From assembly GCF_008271805.1 (NCBI RefSeq), contig NZ_VSRY01000063.1:30347-94346 (forward strand): a DNA stretch of 64,000 nt. The letters run 5' to 3'. This DNA is from Streptomyces sp. TRM49041. GTDB taxonomy: Bacteria; Actinomycetota; Actinomycetes; Streptomycetales; Streptomycetaceae. Under the pieces are notes generated by a model, which saw nothing but the letters and a program-made list of their open reading frames with translations, was not told the DNA's origin and made no database searches. A program made the position numbers and the translations under genes. This document shows, in pieces, positions 9,357 to 20,441 of this stretch; position 1 is the first letter of the stretch; every line of letters starts with the position of its first letter.

Positions 9357-10958
9357 TCACTCGGGCCGTTCGAGGAACGGCTCCAGGAGTCCCGGGACAG
9401 CGGTGGCCGCGAAGCGCAGGCCCTCGCTCTCGTCGGCGTCGTACACGTCGTACGCGCCGTCGCCGGCCGCCGTGGTCGCGGTGAGCGTGAGCAGTCCGGC
9501 GCGGCGCTGGAAGTACGACTGCTTCACCGTCCAGCCGATGACGCCGCCGCGCTGGAGGGCGACGGTGGTGCGGCGTACGGTCCCGGAGCGCGCCACGAGG
9601 TAACCGCCCCCGATGCCGTGGCCGAGGTTCCGGTACGCGTCGACGGCGAGGGCCACCGCGGCCGGCAGCAGCACCAGGGCACAGGCCACAGCCGCGTACA
9701 GCAGGGTGGAGACGTCCAGCACGGCACCGAGCACCGCCGGCACCGGTACGGGGAGCAGGGCGGCGGCCAGTGACCAGCGGAGGCGCCGGGTGCGGGCCGC
9801 CCGGGGATGTGCCGTGAGCCGGGCACCCGTCGGGGACTCGGGCTCGCGCAGGACGCGCGCGGCGACGCCGTCCGCGACCGCGCGGGGCACGGCGGGCAGC
9901 AGCGACTTGTGTCCGGAGCCCTTGTCGTCGTCCTCCTTGACGAGGCCGGTGGCGATGGCGTCTATCCGTGCGGCGCGGAACAGCCGGACGCCGAGCGGCT
10001 CCACGAGCTCGACGCCGCGCAGCCGCCGCTCCTCGATGGACAGCGAGCGCGCGGTGAGCAGCCCGCGCCGGACCCGGAGAGTGCCGCCCGGTTCACGCTC
10101 CAGCCGGTAGTTCCACCACATCTCGACCCACAGCGCGAGCGCGCCGACGACTCCTGCGAGCAGCGCCGCGGCGCCCAGTGTGAGGACGACCCAGACGAGC
10201 GGGGTCGCCCGGAAGAGGTCGGCCATCCAGTCGAGGACCTCGCTCTGGACCCCGAACCATTCGCTGACCTGCATCACAGCGCCCACCGCCGCACCGCCGA
10301 GCAGCGGGGCGACGAACGAGACGGGCGCGTACCGGATCCAGGCGGGGTCCAGGACGGCGATCTCACCGTCCTGCTCAGGGGCGGCGCCCGGTTCGGGTGC
10401 GCGGCGCAGCAGCTCCCGGCGGAGCCGCTCGCCCTCGGCTCGGGTCACCGGGTCGAGCTCCAGCGTGGACTCGCCGCCGCCGGTGTGCTCGCCGGTGCCG
10501 ATGCGGACCTTGACGAGGCCCAGTATCCGCAACAGCACGTTCGCCGTCAGGTCGACGCTGCGGATCCGCTCCCGGGCGAGTGAGCGCCGCTTGACGAGCA
10601 GCAGCCCGGTGCGCAGCTCGGCCCGTTCGGCGCCGATCCGATACCGCGTCCTGCGCCACCGTACGTAGTCGATCCCCGTGCCGCCCAGCACCAGGACGAC
10701 CGCGCCGACGGCCACCAGCAGCAGTGCACGCCACACGGCCATCCCCCTGGACAGGGCGAGGAACGCGGGCACGGCGCCACCGGCGGCGACCCCGCACAAG
10801 ACAAGCGCCGTGACGAGCAGCGTCCGCCTGTCCAGCCGCCGCCACTCCACGCCCGCGGCGAGGCGGCCCCCGGCACCGGAGCCGCCCTGGGCGCCGGAGC
10901 CGCTCACCGCGTCGAGGCCGCTCGTGGCGGTGTCCCGCGGGGCCGCCGCGTCGCTCAT
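9357..10958 (-). CDS. Membrane protein with bacterial PH domains (YdbT-like)
   Basis: A 533-residue membrane protein of the YdbT type with repeated bPH2 domains (DUF304). Each repeat pairs hydrophobic helices (for example LLVTALVLCGVAAGGAVPAF near residue 45) with a beta-rich part such as YRIGAERAELRTGLLLVKRR near residue 105. Two further copies are seen around WWNYRLEREPGGTLRVRRG and YLVARSGTVRRTTVALQRG. The N-terminal 35 residues are a Gly/Ser linker. The ATG start overlaps the stop of the small PH-domain gene upstream (ATGA). In Bacillus the ydbS-ydbT pair has the same order; the biochemical role is unknown. Confidence 0.85.
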   Translation of the reverse strand: MSDAAAPRDTATSGLDAVSGSGAQGGSGAGGRLAAGVEWRRLDRRTLLVTALVLCGVAAGGAVPAFLALSRGMAVWRALLLVAVGAVVLVLGGTGIDYVRWRRTRYRIGAERAELRTGLLLVKRRSLARERIRSVDLTANVLLRILGLVKVRIGTGEHTGGGESTLELDPVTRAEGERLRRELLRRAPEPGAAPEQDGEIAVLDPAWIRYAPVSFVAPLLGGAAVGAVMQVSEWFGVQSEVLDWMADLFRATPLVWVVLTLGAAALLAGVVGALALWVEMWWNYRLEREPGGTLRVRRGLLTARSLSIEERRLRGVELVEPLGVRLFRAARIDAIATGLVKEDDDKGSGHKSLLPAVPRAVADGVAARVLREPESPTGARLTAHPRAARTRRLRWSLAAALLPVPVPAVLGAVLDVSTLLYAAVACALVLLPAAVALAVDAYRNLGHGIGGGYLVARSGTVRRTTVALQRGGVIGWTVKQSYFQRRAGLLTLTATTAAGDGAYDVYDADESEGLRFAATAVPGLLEPFLERPE

Positions 10959-11455
10959 GTCGCGTCCCCGGGTGTGTCCCGGGTTATCCGGGTCAGCCGC
11001 TCGGCCAGGTCGGCGGCCAGCTGGTGGTCGAGCCCCGCGATGGTGACCGCGCCCTTGGCGGACGCCGTGGTCACCGTGACCGTGGCCAGCCGGAACGCCT
11101 GCTCCAGCGGGCCCCGTACCGTGTCGACGGTCTGGATGCGGGACATGGGGGCGATCCGCCACTCCTGCCAGAAGAAGCCGGTCCTGACGTACACGGCGTC
11201 CTCGGTGACCTCCCAGCGATGGACCTTGAACCACCAGCGGGGGAAGAACGCGGTGCAGGCGAGCCCGGCCGCCGCCGCGGCGGCGGCGGTGGCCAGCAGC
11301 CACACCCTCGCGGGCTCCACGAGGCCACCCAGGACGACCAGGGCGACCACGGGCACGGCCGTCGCCACCAGCCACTGCGCGCGCCACCAGGCGATGGCCC
11401 GCTCGTCCAGTGTGTTCCTGGGCGGCCTCAGCCGCACCGCGCTCTCCCCCGCCAT
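10955..11455 (-). CDS. Small membrane PH-domain protein (YdbS-like)
   Basis: A 166-residue partner of the downstream large PH-domain protein. Two hydrophobic helices (WLVATAVPVVALVVLGGL, then VWLLATAAAAAAAGLACTAF) are followed by one bPH2 domain: VTEDAVYVRTGFFWQEWRI, then MSRIQTVDTVRGPLEQAFRL. It overlaps its partner by 4 bp and starts 4 bp after the pgi stop, so it could be read through from pgi. The domain is recognised from its pattern; function unassigned. Confidence 0.85.
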   Translation of the reverse strand: MAGESAVRLRPPRNTLDERAIAWWRAQWLVATAVPVVALVVLGGLVEPARVWLLATAAAAAAAGLACTAFFPRWWFKVHRWEVTEDAVYVRTGFFWQEWRIAPMSRIQTVDTVRGPLEQAFRLATVTVTTASAKGAVTIAGLDHQLAADLAERLTRITRDTPGDAT

Positions 11456-11459
11456 CAGC

Positions 11460-13112
11460 TCACTCCGCCCGCTGTGCCCGGTACGCGTCGGCCAGGGCCG
11501 CCGTGGAGCTGTCGAGGTCCTCGCCGCCCACGCCCTGGGTCAGAACGGGCTCGATGCGCTTGGCGAGGACCTTGCCGAGCTCGACGCCCCACTGGTCGAA
11601 CGAGTCGATGTTCCAGACGGCGCCCTGGACGAAGACCTTGTGCTCGTACAGGGCGATCAGCTGGCCCAGCACGGACGGGGTCAGCTCGTCCGCGAGGATC
11701 GTGGTCGTCGGGTGGTTGCCGTGGAACGTCTTGTGCGGCACCAGCTCCTCGGCGACTCCCTCGGCCCGTACCTCGGCGGCGGTCTTGCCGAAGGCCAGGG
11801 CCTGCGTCTGGGCGAAGAAGTTCGCCATCAGCAGGTCGTGCTGGGCGACGAGCCCGGGCCGCAGATCGTCGACCGGCTTGACGAAGCCGATGAAGTCGGC
11901 CGGGATGACCTTCGTGCCCTGGTGGATGAGCTGGAAGTAGGCGTGCTGCCCGTTCGTCCCGGGAGTGCCCCACACCACCGGGCCGGTCTGCCAGTCGACG
12001 GGGTTGCCGTCGCGGTCCACGGACTTGCCGTTCGACTCCATGTCGAGCTGCTGGAGATACGCCGTGAACTTGGACAGGTAGTGCGAGTACGGAAGCACCG
12101 CGTGCGACTGGGCGTCGAAGAACGCGCCGTACCAGACGCCCAGCAGTCCGAGGAGCAGCGGGGCGTTCTCCTCCGGCGGGGCGGTGCGGAAGTGCTCGTC
12201 CATCAGCCGGAAGCCGTCGAGCATCTCGCGGAACCGGTCCGGGCCGATGGCGACCATCAGGGACAGGCCGATGGCGGAGTCGTACGAGTAGCGGCCGCCG
12301 ACCCAGTCCCAGAACTCGAACATGTTGGCCGTGTCGATGCCGAAGTCCTCGACCTTCCCGGCGTTCGTCGACAGGGCCACGAAGTGCTTGGCGACGGCCT
12401 CCTGGCCGGCCTTGAGCTCACCGAGCAGCCACTCGCGGGCGGAGGTGGCGTTGGTGATGGTCTCGATCGTGGTGAACGTCTTGGACGCGATGATGAAGAG
12501 GGTCTCCTCCGCGTCCAGGTCGTGGATCGCCTCGTGCAGATCGGCGCCGTCGACATTCGAGACGAAACGGAACGTCAGATCGCGGCGGGTGTAGGAGCGC
12601 AGTGCCTCGTACGCCATCGCCGGGCCGAGGTCGGAGCCGCCGATGCCGATGTTGACGACGTTCTTGATGGGCTTCCCGGTGTGGCCGGTCCACTCACCGG
12701 AGCGGATCCGCTCCGAGAACGCGGCCATTCTGTCGAGGACGGCGTGCACGCCGGGCACCACGTTCTCGCCGTCGACCTCGATGACGGCGTCGCGCGAGGC
12801 GCGCAGCGCTGTGTGGAGGACGGCTCGCTTCTCGGTGGTGTTGATCTTCTCGCCGCGGAACATGGCGTCCCGCAGCTGCGCGACCCCGGTGGCTGCGGCC
12901 AGCTCGCGCAGCAGCGTCAACGTCTCGTCGGTGACGAGTTGCTTGGAGTAGTCCAGATACAGATCGCCGACGCGCAGGGTGTAGCCGGTGCCGCGCGCCG
13001 GGTCGGCGGCGAACAGCTCGCGCAGATGCGTCCGGCCCAGCTGCTCACGGTGCTTGCCCAGGGCGGCCCACTCCGGCGTCCGGTTGAGCCTCGTACGGCC
13101 TTGTGCGTTCAC
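11460..13112 (-). CDS. pgi: Glucose-6-phosphate isomerase
   Basis: Interconverts glucose 6-phosphate and fructose 6-phosphate, connecting the neighbouring pentose phosphate and glycolytic genes. The protein is 550 residues. [19 protein letters not shown] near residue 140 binds phosphate, and [14 protein letters not shown] and [19 protein letters not shown] are standard PGI blocks. [20 protein letters not shown] is the signature-1 region, and [20 protein letters not shown] is signature 2 with the catalytic lysine area. The GTG at 13112 gives the family N-terminus ([14 protein letters not shown]). The region upstream contains a DnaA-box-like array, 80-135 nt before the start. Confidence 0.96.
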   Translation of the reverse strand: MNAQGRTRLNRTPEWAALGKHREQLGRTHLRELFAADPARGTGYTLRVGDLYLDYSKQLVTDETLTLLRELAAATGVAQLRDAMFRGEKINTTEKRAVLHTALRASRDAVIEVDGENVVPGVHAVLDRMAAFSERIRSGEWTGHTGKPIKNVVNIGIGGSDLGPAMAYEALRSYTRRDLTFRFVSNVDGADLHEAIHDLDAEETLFIIASKTFTTIETITNATSAREWLLGELKAGQEAVAKHFVALSTNAGKVEDFGIDTANMFEFWDWVGGRYSYDSAIGLSLMVAIGPDRFREMLDGFRLMDEHFRTAPPEENAPLLLGLLGVWYGAFFDAQSHAVLPYSHYLSKFTAYLQQLDMESNGKSVDRDGNPVDWQTGPVVWGTPGTNGQHAYFQLIHQGTKVIPADFIGFVKPVDDLRPGLVAQHDLLMANFFAQTQALAFGKTAAEVRAEGVAEELVPHKTFHGNHPTTTILADELTPSVLGQLIALYEHKVFVQGAVWNIDSFDQWGVELGKVLAKRIEPVLTQGVGGEDLDSSTAALADAYRAQRAE

Positions 13113-13192
13113 TGATAGCCCACTTCTTCTCGTACCTGCCTGCTTGCCCCGCTGCCCCTCCAACTTAATTGATCTGGGGGCCCCTCATGGAC

Positions 13193-13246
13193 TTGTCCAC
13201 AGGGGACTTGTCCACGACCGGCTTGTCCACAACCGGCGTGTCCACG
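13193..13246. repeat. Array of four DnaA-box-like 9-mers at 15-bp spacing
   Basis: TTGTCCACA (13193-13201), TTGTCCACG (13208-13216), TTGTCCACA (13223-13231) and GTGTCCACG (13238-13246) lie in the same orientation exactly 15 bp apart. TTGTCCACA is the GC-adapted DnaA box favoured in Streptomyces. An AT-rich patch (AACTTAATTGATC, around 13162-13174) lies beside the array. It sits between the rbpA terminator and the pgi start, so it could titrate DnaA or control pgi. Matches are seen directly; DnaA binding is inference. Confidence 0.7.
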
Positions 13247-13255
13247 GACGCGAAA

Positions 13256-13299
13256 GGGCCCTGCTCGCGGAAACCCGGTGGATTTCGCGGGCAGGGCCC
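13256..13299 (-). terminator. Terminator after the RbpA-family gene
   Basis: GGGCCCTGC and GCAGGGCCC bracket an inner CGCGGAAA/TTTCGCG stem with one mismatch and one bulge, giving a long hairpin ending 19 bp past the stop codon at 13318. It separates rbpA transcription from pgi. Confidence 0.75.
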
Positions 13300-13317
13300 G
13301 TGCTGTGGTGTGCCAAG

Positions 13318-13653
13318 TCAGATCTCGCCGCGCAGTTTGGCGAGCGCCTCGGCCAGGATCGCCTCGCCGTCCGCGTCGCTGCGCCGCTCCCTGACGTACG
13401 CGAGGTGCGTCTTGTACGGCTCGGTGCGCGGCGGGTCCGGCGGGTTGTCCCGGTCCTGGCCTGCCGGGAAGCCGCACCGGGGGCAGTCCCAGGTGTCCGG
13501 GACCTGCGCGTCACTGGCGAAGCTCGGCTGTGTCTCGTGCCCGTTGGAGCACCAGAAGGAGATGCGGAGCCGGGGTGCGGACTCGCCGCGCTCGGCCTCC
13601 CCCATCGGCCCCGCTCCGACCCGGCTTCCCCGGATCGCGTTGCCACTTGCCAC
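13318..13653 (-). CDS. rbpA: RbpA-family RNA polymerase-binding zinc protein
   Basis: RbpA proteins bind RNA polymerase and the principal sigma factor in actinobacteria and support open-complex formation. The 111-residue protein begins ASGNAIRGSRVGAGPMGEAE, a basic N-terminal tail. It has a zinc module with Cys-x3-His (CSNGH) and Cys-x2-Cys (CPRC), and a C-terminal sigma-interaction-type helix (AYVRERRSDADGEAILAEAL). The GTG at 13653 is chosen over the GTG at 13662 because AGGGAG lies 8 nt before the former and abuts the latter. Streptomycetes carry two RbpA paralogues; this looks like the paralogue that ends LAKLRGEI, so the symbol names the family rather than the exact orthologue. Confidence 0.85.
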   Translation of the reverse strand: MASGNAIRGSRVGAGPMGEAERGESAPRLRISFWCSNGHETQPSFASDAQVPDTWDCPRCGFPAGQDRDNPPDPPRTEPYKTHLAYVRERRSDADGEAILAEALAKLRGEI

Positions 13654-13775
13654 GGTCGTCACTCCCTGCGTGATGGTGCTCGAGGATGCCCCAGTCTACG
13701 TAAGGCCCAACGCGCGTCCAGTGACGGGAGTTACCCCTCTCACCGGACACGGGACGCGGGACGAGGAAGGCCGGC

Positions 13776-14012
13776 TCAGCCGTCCAGCTTGATCAGCAGA
13801 CCCACGACGACGATGCTGGCGACCCAGAGCAGCGCCACCACGATGGTGATGCGGTCGAGGTTACGCTCGGCGACCGAGGAACCACCGACGGAGGACTGCA
13901 TACCGCCACCGAACATGTCGGAGAGACCGCCGCCCTTCCCCTTGTGCATCAGCACCAGCAGCATCAGCAGCAGGCTGAACACGATCAGGGCGATCGAGAA
14001 CCCCATAATCAC
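13776..14012 (-). CDS. secG: Preprotein translocase subunit SecG
   Basis: SecG is the small accessory subunit of the SecYEG channel. The 78-residue protein has two membrane helices (GFSIALIVFSLLLMLLVLMH and ITIVVALLWVASIVVVGLLI) joined by the Gly-rich cytoplasmic loop KGKGGGLSDMFGGGMQSS, which is diagnostic. GTG at 14012 is preferred because AGGG is 7 nt upstream; ATG at 14006 is the alternative. It follows tpiA with a terminator between them, so it likely has its own promoter. Confidence 0.95.
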   Translation of the reverse strand: MIMGFSIALIVFSLLLMLLVLMHKGKGGGLSDMFGGGMQSSVGGSSVAERNLDRITIVVALLWVASIVVVGLLIKLDG

Positions 14013-14057
14013 GGCTGGACCCTACTTCCTGGCAATTCTCTCGGACTGGATGGACGA

Positions 14058-14093
14058 CGGGGGCCCAGGCTCACAAAAAGCCCCGGGCCCCCG
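14058..14093 (-). terminator. Terminator between tpiA and secG
   Basis: CGGGGGCCC and GGGCCCCCG form a 9-bp perfect stem, extended inward by GGCT/AGCC, 33 bp after the tpiA stop. On the transcribed strand the loop carries a short T-run. Confidence 0.75.
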
Positions 14094-14125
14094 CAAGGGT
14101 ACGACGATTCCGCCCTACCGCATAC

Positions 14126-14902
<777 letters not shown>

Positions 14903-14907
14903 GGTGT

Positions 14908-16119
14908 TCAGTCCTCCAGTGCGGCGAGGCCGGGAAGCGTCTTGCCTTCGAGATACTCGAGGCTCGCGCCGCCGCCGGTCGAGATGTGGCCGAATGCGTT
15001 CTCGTCGAAGCCCAGGATGCGGACGGCCGCGGCGGAGTCGCCGCCGCCGACCACGGTGAAGGCCGGGGAGTCGACGAGCGCCTGGGCTACGGCCTTGGTG
15101 CCCTCGGCGTAGTCGGGGTGCTCGAAGACGCCCATGGGGCCGTTCCAGAAGACGGTGGCGGCGTCGGCGAGCTTCGCGGCGTAGAGCTCGCGGGTCCTCG
15201 GGCCGATGTCCAGGCCCTCCTGGTCGGCCGGGATGGCCTCCGCGCCGACCGTGGCGGGGTTGGCCGGGGCCTTGGTCTTCAGGTCCGGGAACTCGGACGA
15301 GACCAGGACGTCGACGGGGAGTACGAACTCCACGCCGCGCTTCTCGGCACGGGCCAGGTACTCCAGGCAGGCCGGGATCTGGTCCTCCTGGAGCAGGGAC
15401 ATGCCGACCTCGTGACCCTTGGCCTTGAGGAAGGTGTACGCCATGCCGCCGCCGATCAGGATGCGGTCGGCCTTCTCCAGCAGGTGGTCGATGACGCCCA
15501 GCTTGTCGGAGACCTTGGCGCCGCCGAGGACGACCACGTACGGCCGCCGGACATCGTCGGTGAGCTTCTTCAGGACGCCGACCTCGCCGGCGATGAGGTA
15601 GCCGGCGTAGGCGGGCATCCTGCGCGGCAGCTCGTACACGGAGGCGTGCGTGCGATGGACGGCGCCGAAGCCGTCGGCGACGTACACATCCGCGAGAGCT
15701 TCCAGGCGGGCGGCCAGCTCGGCGCGGGCGGCGGGGTCCTTGGACGTCTCACCGGGCTGGAAGCGCAGGTTCTCGATGACCGCGACCTCGCCGGGTCCCA
15801 GACCGTTGACGGCGTCGTGGGCCTCGCTGCCGATGGTGTCGGCGGCGAACGCCACGGACGTGCCGAGCAGCTCGGCGAGGCGCGCGGCGACCGGGCGGAG
15901 GGAGAGCGCCAGGTCCCCGTCACTCTTGGGCCGACCGAGGTGCGAGGCCACGACGACCTTGGCGCCGGCCGCGGTGAGGGCCTTGATCGTGGGCAGGACG
16001 GCGCGGATGCGGCCGTCGTCGGTGATGGTGGTGCCGTCCAGCGGCACATTGAGGTCGGCGCGTACGAATACCCGCTTGCCGTCGACCCCTTGGGCGAGAA
16101 GTTCGTCGATCGTCTTCAT
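14908..16119 (-). CDS. pgk: Phosphoglycerate kinase
   Basis: Makes ATP from 1,3-bisphosphoglycerate. The protein is 403 residues, the standard size. [20 protein letters not shown] is the N-terminal signature, [19 protein letters not shown] binds the substrate, and [19 protein letters not shown] and [19 protein letters not shown] form the nucleotide side. [15 protein letters not shown] binds nucleotide phosphates near the C-terminus. AAGGAG precedes the ATG at 16119. It lies between gap and tpiA, with a long hairpin in the gap-pgk spacer. Confidence 0.97.
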   Translation of the reverse strand: MKTIDELLAQGVDGKRVFVRADLNVPLDGTTITDDGRIRAVLPTIKALTAAGAKVVVASHLGRPKSDGDLALSLRPVAARLAELLGTSVAFAADTIGSEAHDAVNGLGPGEVAVIENLRFQPGETSKDPAARAELAARLEALADVYVADGFGAVHRTHASVYELPRRMPAYAGYLIAGEVGVLKKLTDDVRRPYVVVLGGAKVSDKLGVIDHLLEKADRILIGGGMAYTFLKAKGHEVGMSLLQEDQIPACLEYLARAEKRGVEFVLPVDVLVSSEFPDLKTKAPANPATVGAEAIPADQEGLDIGPRTRELYAAKLADAATVFWNGPMGVFEHPDYAEGTKAVAQALVDSPAFTVVGGGDSAAAVRILGFDENAFGHISTGGGASLEYLEGKTLPGLAALED

Positions 16120-16154
16120 CTCGTACTGACTCCTTGGAGAAACCGGCGCAAGCG

Positions 16155-16196
16155 ACAGGGCTCGCACAGCGCGGCGTTGCGCTGCCCGAGCCCTGT
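16155..16196 (-). terminator. Long intercistronic hairpin between gap and pgk
   Basis: ACAGGGCTCG pairs perfectly with CGAGCCCTGT. After a 2x2 internal loop, CAGCGC pairs with GCGCTG around GGCGTT. It begins 29 bp after the gap stop and ends 36 bp before the pgk start, so it could partly end gap transcripts or protect a processed gap mRNA 3' end while allowing read-through into pgk-tpiA. Confidence 0.7.
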
Positions 16197-16224
16197 GCTC
16201 ACATCGAAGTGCCTGCCGTGATGC

Positions 16225-17244
<1,020 letters not shown>

Positions 17245-17411
17245 TTAGGTACGCCGGGTTTCGACGCCGGCGAGCTGTATGGGATGTCCCCGACCGCTTA
17301 CGACCCTACCTCTCCCGGGCCGCCGGAGTGACATCGAGCGCACCCGTACGACTCCGACCTCGCAACCTACTACCGGGTAGCCCGTATACGAATCGCGTAC
17401 GGACACGACAA

Positions 17412-17448
17412 CCCCCGCCGTGCGCACGGCTGTCGGGCGCGGCGGGGG
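17412..17448 (-). terminator. Terminator after whiA
   Basis: CCCCCGCCG and CGGCGGGGG form a 9-bp perfect stem with a 19-nt loop, 17 bp after the whiA stop. It separates the uvrC-rapZ-yvcK-whiA unit from gap. Confidence 0.75.
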
Positions 17449-17464
17449 CATCAGGGGCGTGCGG

Positions 17465-18454
17465 TCAGCCGACGAGACCGTCCGCCATTTCCTCCGTCAG
17501 GTTCGATTCCGTACCCGGAATGCCCAGGTCCTGAGCGCGCTTGTCGGCCATGGCGAGCAGGCGCCGGATACGGCCGGCGACCGCGTCCTTGGTCAGCGGC
17601 GGGTCGGCGAGAGCGCCGAGCTCCTCCAGCGACGCCTGCTTGTGCTCCATGCGCAGCCGGCCGGCCGCGGCCAGGTGCTCGGGCACCTCCTCGCCGAGGA
17701 TCTCCAGTGCGCGCTGCACTCGGGCCCCGGCGGCGACGGCGGCGCGGGCCGAGCGGCGCAGATTGGCGTCGTCGAAGTTGGCCAGCCGGTTGGCCGTGGC
17801 GCGGACCTCGCGGCGCATCCGCCGCTCCTCCCAGGCCAGCACCGACTCATGGGCGCCGAGCCGGGTCAGCAGAGCGCCGATCGCGTCACCGTCACGGACG
17901 ACGACCCGGTCCACGCCCCGCACCTCGCGGGCCTTCGCGGCGATGGAGAGCCGGCGGGCGGCGCCGACCAGCGCGAGCGCGGCCTCCGGGCCGGGGCAGG
18001 TGACCTCCAGCGACGAGGAGCGGCCGGGCTCGGTGAGCGAGCCGTGCGCCAGGAAGGCACCGCGCCAGGCGGCCTCGGCGTCACATGTCGCGCCGGACAC
18101 GACCTGTGGGGGCAGGCCCCGGATGGGGCGGCCCCGGCCGTCGACGAGCCCCGTCTGACGGGCCAGCTGGTCGCCGCCCGCCACCACGCGCACCACGAAC
18201 CGGGAGCCGCGGCGCAACCCGCCCGGGGCCATCACGATCAGCTCCGAGCCGTGGCCGAAGATCTCCGCGATGTCCCGCTTCAGGCGGCGCGCCGCCATCG
18301 CCGTGTCGAGCTCCGCCTCGATCACGATCCGGCCGCTCACCAGGTGCAGGCCGCCGGCGAACCGGAGGATCGACGAGACCTCGGCCTTTCTGCAGCAGGT
18401 GCGGGTGACGGGGAGCCGGGAGATCTCGTCCTTCACCGCTGCCGTCATCGCCAT
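17465..18454 (-). CDS. whiA: Sporulation regulator WhiA
   Basis: WhiA acts with WhiB to control sporulation septation genes and is widespread in Gram-positive bacteria. The 329-residue protein has an N-terminal LAGLIDADG-like domain ([20 protein letters not shown], then [20 protein letters not shown]) without the endonuclease acids. A C-terminal helix-turn-helix follows ([20 protein letters not shown], then [10 protein letters not shown]). The ATG at 18454 has AAGGA 7 nt upstream; an internal ATG at 18448 would make an ATGA overlap with yvcK. Last gene of a coupled minus-strand unit. Confidence 0.97.
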   Translation of the reverse strand: MAMTAAVKDEISRLPVTRTCCRKAEVSSILRFAGGLHLVSGRIVIEAELDTAMAARRLKRDIAEIFGHGSELIVMAPGGLRRGSRFVVRVVAGGDQLARQTGLVDGRGRPIRGLPPQVVSGATCDAEAAWRGAFLAHGSLTEPGRSSSLEVTCPGPEAALALVGAARRLSIAAKAREVRGVDRVVVRDGDAIGALLTRLGAHESVLAWEERRMRREVRATANRLANFDDANLRRSARAAVAAGARVQRALEILGEEVPEHLAAAGRLRMEHKQASLEELGALADPPLTKDAVAGRIRRLLAMADKRAQDLGIPGTESNLTEEMADGLVG

Positions 18455-19470
18455 GGGCCGATCCTTCCATGCATCCGAAAAATACGGTCGTACGCGGCGG
18501 CCAGCAGCTCCGGGTCATGCTTGGGCAGGCCGTCCTTCCTGGCCACGGGGGCCAGCTCGACCGCCGCACCGAGCCGTTTGCCGGCGTCGACGAGCGACTC
18601 GCGGTCGGGCACGGCGGCCTCGTCGGCCAGCACCACGTCCAGGGCGAGTTTAGGGGCGTGTCGGGCCAAAACCTCCAAATGACGCTGCGGAGAGAATCCG
18701 GCGGTTTCGCCCGGCTGCGGCGCGAGGTTCAGCGAGAGGACCCTGCGGGCCTTGGTCTCGACGAGGGCGTCCAGCAGCTCGGGCACCAGAAGGTGCGGGA
18801 TCACGGAGGAGAACCAGGAGCCGGGGCCGAGCACCACCCAGTCGGCGTCCAGCACGGCGGCGACCGCCTCGGGGACCACCGGCGGGTCGTTCGGCACCAG
18901 GTGGACGGACTGCACCTCCCCCGGCGTGAGCGCCACGGTCGCCTGGCCGCACACGGTGTCCACCGCGTCGGGCCGTTCCGGGTCGTGGCCCTTGACCAGG
19001 GCCTGGAGCTCCAGGGGTACGGCCGACATGGGCAGCACCCGGCCGTGCGCGCCGAGCAGCCTGCCGACCAGGTCCAGCGCCTGGACGTGGTCGCCGAGCT
19101 GCTCCCAGAGCGCGACGATCAGCAGATTGCCGACGGCGTGCTCGTGCAGATCGCCCTTGGACTGGAAGCGGTGCTGGATGACCCGGGCCCAGGTCTGGCC
19201 CCAGTCGTCGTCGCCGCACAGCGCCGCGAGCGCCTTGCGCAGGTCGCCGGGGGGCAGCACGCCGAGCTCCTCGCGGAGCCGACCGCTGGAGCCGCCGTCG
19301 TCGGCGACGGTGACCACGGCGGTCAGGTCACCGGTGATACGGCGCAGCGCGGCCAGCGAGGCAGACAGGCCCATGCCGCCGCCGAGGGCGACGACCTTCG
19401 GCTGTGCGCCGCGTCTGCGCAGCGTACGAGCGGAGAGGGTGCTCGTACGCCGCCGGTACGGGCGCTTCAC
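18445..19470 (-). CDS. yvcK: YvcK family protein (gluconeogenesis/cell-shape factor, CofD-like)
   Basis: YvcK proteins bind UDP-sugars and affect carbon metabolism and cell wall synthesis; the fold is that of 2-phospho-L-lactate transferase. The 341-residue protein has [20 protein letters not shown] near residue 25, [33 protein letters not shown] and [36 protein letters not shown] is a late family motif. The GTG start shares GTGA with the rapZ stop and the stop overlaps whiA by 10 bp. The rapZ-yvcK-whiA order is conserved across actinobacteria and firmicutes. Confidence 0.95.
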   Translation of the reverse strand: MKRPYRRRTSTLSARTLRRRGAQPKVVALGGGMGLSASLAALRRITGDLTAVVTVADDGGSSGRLREELGVLPPGDLRKALAALCGDDDWGQTWARVIQHRFQSKGDLHEHAVGNLLIVALWEQLGDHVQALDLVGRLLGAHGRVLPMSAVPLELQALVKGHDPERPDAVDTVCGQATVALTPGEVQSVHLVPNDPPVVPEAVAAVLDADWVVLGPGSWFSSVIPHLLVPELLDALVETKARRVLSLNLAPQPGETAGFSPQRHLEVLARHAPKLALDVVLADEAAVPDRESLVDAGKRLGAAVELAPVARKDGLPKHDPELLAAAYDRIFRMHGRIGPWR

Positions 19471-20441
19471 TCGCGCCCCATGTCCCGGTGCACGACGACG
19501 GTCTCGACCCCTTCCGAGGCGAGCCGGGCGGCGAGCTTCTCGGACATGGCGACGGAGCGGTGCTTGCCGCCGGTGCAGCCGACCGCGACGGTGACGTACC
19601 GCTTGCCCTCGCGGCGGTAGCCGTTGGCGATCAGCTGGAGAAGCTCGGTGTAGCGGTCGAGGAACTCCTTGGCGCCCGGCTGGTTGAAGACGTAACCGGA
19701 CACCTCCTCGTTGAGACCGGTGAAGGGCCGCAGCTCGGGCACCCAGTGCGGGTTCGGCAGGAAGCGGCAGTCGACGACGAGGTCGGCGTCGACGGGCAGC
19801 CCGTACTTGTAGCCGAACGACATGACCGTGGCCCGCAGCTCGGGCTCCTCGTCGCCGGCGAACCGGGCGTCCATCTTGGCGCGCAGCTCGTGCACGTTCA
19901 GGCTGGAGGTGTCGATGACCAGGTCGGCGTCGCCGCGCAGCTCGCGCAGCAGGTCGCGCTCGGCCGCGATGCCGTCGACGATCCGGCCGTCGCCCTGGAG
20001 CGGGTGCGGGCGGCGCACCGACTCGAAGCGGCGGACGAGCGCGTCGTCGGACGACTCCAGGAAGACGATCCGGCGGGTGACCTGCTTGGCGTCCAGGTCG
20101 GCGAGGGACTCGCGGAGGTTGTCGAAGAACCGGCGGCCGCGGACGTCGACGACGACGGCGATCCGCGCCACATTGCCCTGCGAGCGGGCACCGAGCTCCA
20201 CCATCGTGGGGATCAGGGCCGGCGGCAGATTGTCGACGACGAACCAGCCGAGGTCCTCCAGGCACTTCGCGGCGGTGCTGCGGCCGGCCCCGGACATGCC
20301 GGAGATGATCACCAGTTCGGGGATGGCCGCATCGGCGGCCTGCCCGGGCTCGAGTGTCGTGCCCGTACTCACGTCTGCTGCTCCGTCTTCTCGGTCTTCG
20401 CGGTCTTCTGGGTCTTCGCCGTGCGCGGTGTGGTCATTCAT
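19467..20441 (-). CDS. rapZ: RNase adapter RapZ / YvcJ nucleotide-binding protein
   Basis: A GTP/ATP-binding protein; in E. coli RapZ guides RNase E to the small RNA GlmZ, and in Bacillus YvcJ is a GTPase. The 324-residue form has Walker A in [20 protein letters not shown], then [20 protein letters not shown]. The C-terminal domain has [36 protein letters not shown] and [20 protein letters not shown]. The first 40 residues are acidic and variable. ATG at 20441 is used; ATG at 20459 and TTG at 20486 (with AGGAG upstream) are in frame, so the start is uncertain. It overlaps uvrC. Confidence 0.93.
   Translation of the reverse strand: MNDHTAHGEDPEDREDREDGAADVSTGTTLEPGQAADAAIPELVIISGMSGAGRSTAAKCLEDLGWFVVDNLPPALIPTMVELGARSQGNVARIAVVVDVRGRRFFDNLRESLADLDAKQVTRRIVFLESSDDALVRRFESVRRPHPLQGDGRIVDGIAAERDLLRELRGDADLVIDTSSLNVHELRAKMDARFAGDEEPELRATVMSFGYKYGLPVDADLVVDCRFLPNPHWVPELRPFTGLNEEVSGYVFNQPGAKEFLDRYTELLQLIANGYRREGKRYVTVAVGCTGGKHRSVAMSEKLAARLASEGVETVVVHRDMGRE

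Noticed and set aside
13169..13792. Open plus-strand frame across the DnaA-box-like array, reading LSTxx repeats
   Set aside because: It is antisense to rbpA, has no ribosome-binding site, and the peptide repeat is a by-product of the 15-bp DNA repeat.
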